This document shows positions 5,445-6,217 of a DNA stretch of 6,217 nucleotides, piece by piece. The notes beneath the pieces are model-generated. The model was not told where the DNA came from. It ran no database searches and was given only the letters and a program-made list of their open reading frames with translations. The first letter of the stretch is position 1. The number at the start of each line of letters is the position of its first letter. Source of the stretch: Gemmatimonadota bacterium (GTDB lineage Bacteria; Gemmatimonadota; Gemmatimonadetes; Gemmatimonadales; Gemmatimonadaceae); NCBI GenBank assembly GCA_016794735.1, contig JAEUJK010000561.1:1-6217 (forward strand), read 5' to 3'. A program made the translations under genes and the position numbers.

Positions 5445-6217
5445 ATGACGGCGACCGCCCGCGCGTGGGGTCGCGCCCACCCGGGCGCGCTGGGAGCTTC
5501 GCTCCTGCTCGTTGCCTACGTGGCGACCATGGCCCCCGGCCTCACCCTGTGGGACGCAGGGGAGTTCCTGGCCGCGATCCACTCGCTCGGCGTGCCGCAT
5601 CCGCCCGGCACCCCGCTGTTCATCGTTGCCGCGCATGCGTGGGCCGACCTGTGGAGTCCCGTGCTCCCGTTTGCGCTGGCCGTGAACCTGGCCTCCGCCG
5701 TGGCCACCGCATCCGCCTGCGGGTTGCTCGCCGCGGTGTTCGCGCGATCCCACGGACCGCGAGCCGTCGTGAGCGCTGCGGTGGTTGGGGGCGTGGGATC
5801 CAGCGTGTGGGGGAGTGCCACGGAGACCGAGGTCTACGGCTGGGCCCTGCTCCTCATGGCGGCGATGGTGTGGGTGGCGAACGAAGCCGGCCGCCGGTGG
5901 TCGGTGCGTCACCATGTGTGGCTGTGTTTCCTCTTTGGGCTGGCCGTGCCGTTGCACCTGAGCGCCCTCGTGGCCGGGCCGGCCGCCGTGCTCCTGTCCG
6001 CGTCTGACGCGGGTGGCAGCCTGTCCGGGCGCACCACGATTGCGATGGGCGGCGTGTGGCTGCTTGGCGTCGCGATCGGCACCGTGTCGTTGGTGCCGGC
6101 GCTCGCTGGTGCCGTGCTGCTGCTCGCGGTGCAGTTCGTCGGCGATGTCCCGGCGCAGGTGGCGCGTCGGGGGGCCGTCGCGGTGGTGCTTGGCGCTTCG
6201 TTCCTCCTGGCCATGTA
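5445..6217 (+). CDS. DUF2723-family multi-pass membrane protein, probable GT-C-type glycosyltransferase; 3' end outside window
   Basis: The visible 257 residues belong to a larger integral membrane protein still open at the right edge. The first hydrophobic helix is at about 16-31. The family hallmark follows: LWDAGEFLAAIHSLGVPHPPGTPLF (positions 35-59), with Asp37, Glu40 and the PHPPGTP turn at 51-57. A second conserved patch, SATETEVYGWALLL (124-137), fits the same family. Further hydrophobic helices fall near 74-100, 107-122, 130-146, 157-185, 199-230 and 243-257. DUF2723 proteins have a GT-C-like fold, and relatives act as protein O-mannosyltransferases. The acidic WDAGE loop after helix 1 is where GT-C enzymes place catalytic acid residues. 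Donor and acceptor are unknown here. The ATG at 5445 is the only sensible start, because later candidates would cut the first helix. GGGGG just before it is too close for a normal ribosome binding site. Confidence 0.85.
   Translation, partial: MTATARAWGRAHPGALGASLLLVAYVATMAPGLTLWDAGEFLAAIHSLGVPHPPGTPLFIVAAHAWADLWSPVLPFALAVNLASAVATASACGLLAAVFARSHGPRAVVSAAVVGGVGSSVWGSATETEVYGWALLLMAAMVWVANEAGRRWSVRHHVWLCFLFGLAVPLHLSALVAGPAAVLLSASDAGGSLSGRTTIAMGGVWLLGVAIGTVSLVPALAGAVLLLAVQFVGDVPAQVARRGAVAVVLGASFLLAM

Noticed and set aside
5465..6007. A 180-codon + strand frame and minus-strand frames in 5391-6214
   Set aside because: They are shadows of the DUF2723 gene, whose hydrophobic helices and WDAGE/PHPPGTP motifs are clear in its own frame.
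1..6217. A novel defence system, mobile element, CRISPR array or tRNA gene
   Set aside because: I found no repeat-spacer pattern, transposase, target-site duplications, cloverleaf sequence or defence motif. The window is explained by housekeeping and membrane genes.

Overview
The window is a high-GC bacterial chromosomal segment carrying a compact housekeeping locus. Its core is the conserved cluster tilS-hpt-ftsH on the + strand (about 1547-5380). It is flanked on the left by two minus-strand genes, a 57-aa membrane microprotein and a secreted zinc metallopeptidase cut by the window's left edge. On the right is a + strand DUF2723-type multi-pass membrane protein cut by the right edge. The GC-rich sequence, weak or absent Shine-Dalgarno sites, the peptidase with a TolB-like propeller, the DUF2723 protein and the tilS-hpt-ftsH order fit a Gemmatimonadota-like organism. 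That placement is an inference from gene style, not a database result.

Left region (1-1457, minus strand). The 57-aa protein gene (1457 to 1284) has a good ribosome binding site and its own perfect-stem Rho-independent terminator (1228-1257). The metallopeptidase gene (start 1118, running off the window) follows on the same strand, so it needs its own promoter in about 1119-1227. That interval holds a perfect 7-bp inverted repeat that could be an operator. The 83 bp between the microprotein and tilS (1458-1540) is a divergent intergenic region and must hold promoters for both directions.

Central operon (1541-5438, + strand). tilS modifies the AUA-reading tRNA-Ile, hpt salvages hypoxanthine and guanine, and ftsH is the membrane-bound AAA+ zinc protease. 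hpt starts inside the end of tilS (20-nt overlap) and ftsH starts 14 nt after hpt, so the three are probably co-transcribed and partly translationally coupled. A 12-bp GC-rich hairpin 20 nt after ftsH looks like the operon's terminator.

Right edge (5445-6217, + strand). This is the N-terminal 257 residues of a DUF2723-family protein. Its start codon lies only 12 nt after the hairpin, so where its transcript begins is unclear.

I found no mobile element, CRISPR array, tRNA, rRNA or convincing novel multi-gene system. The least ordinary items are the microprotein, the inverted repeat ahead of the peptidase, and the hairpin immediately before the DUF2723 gene. No gene-free stretch exceeds 300 bases.
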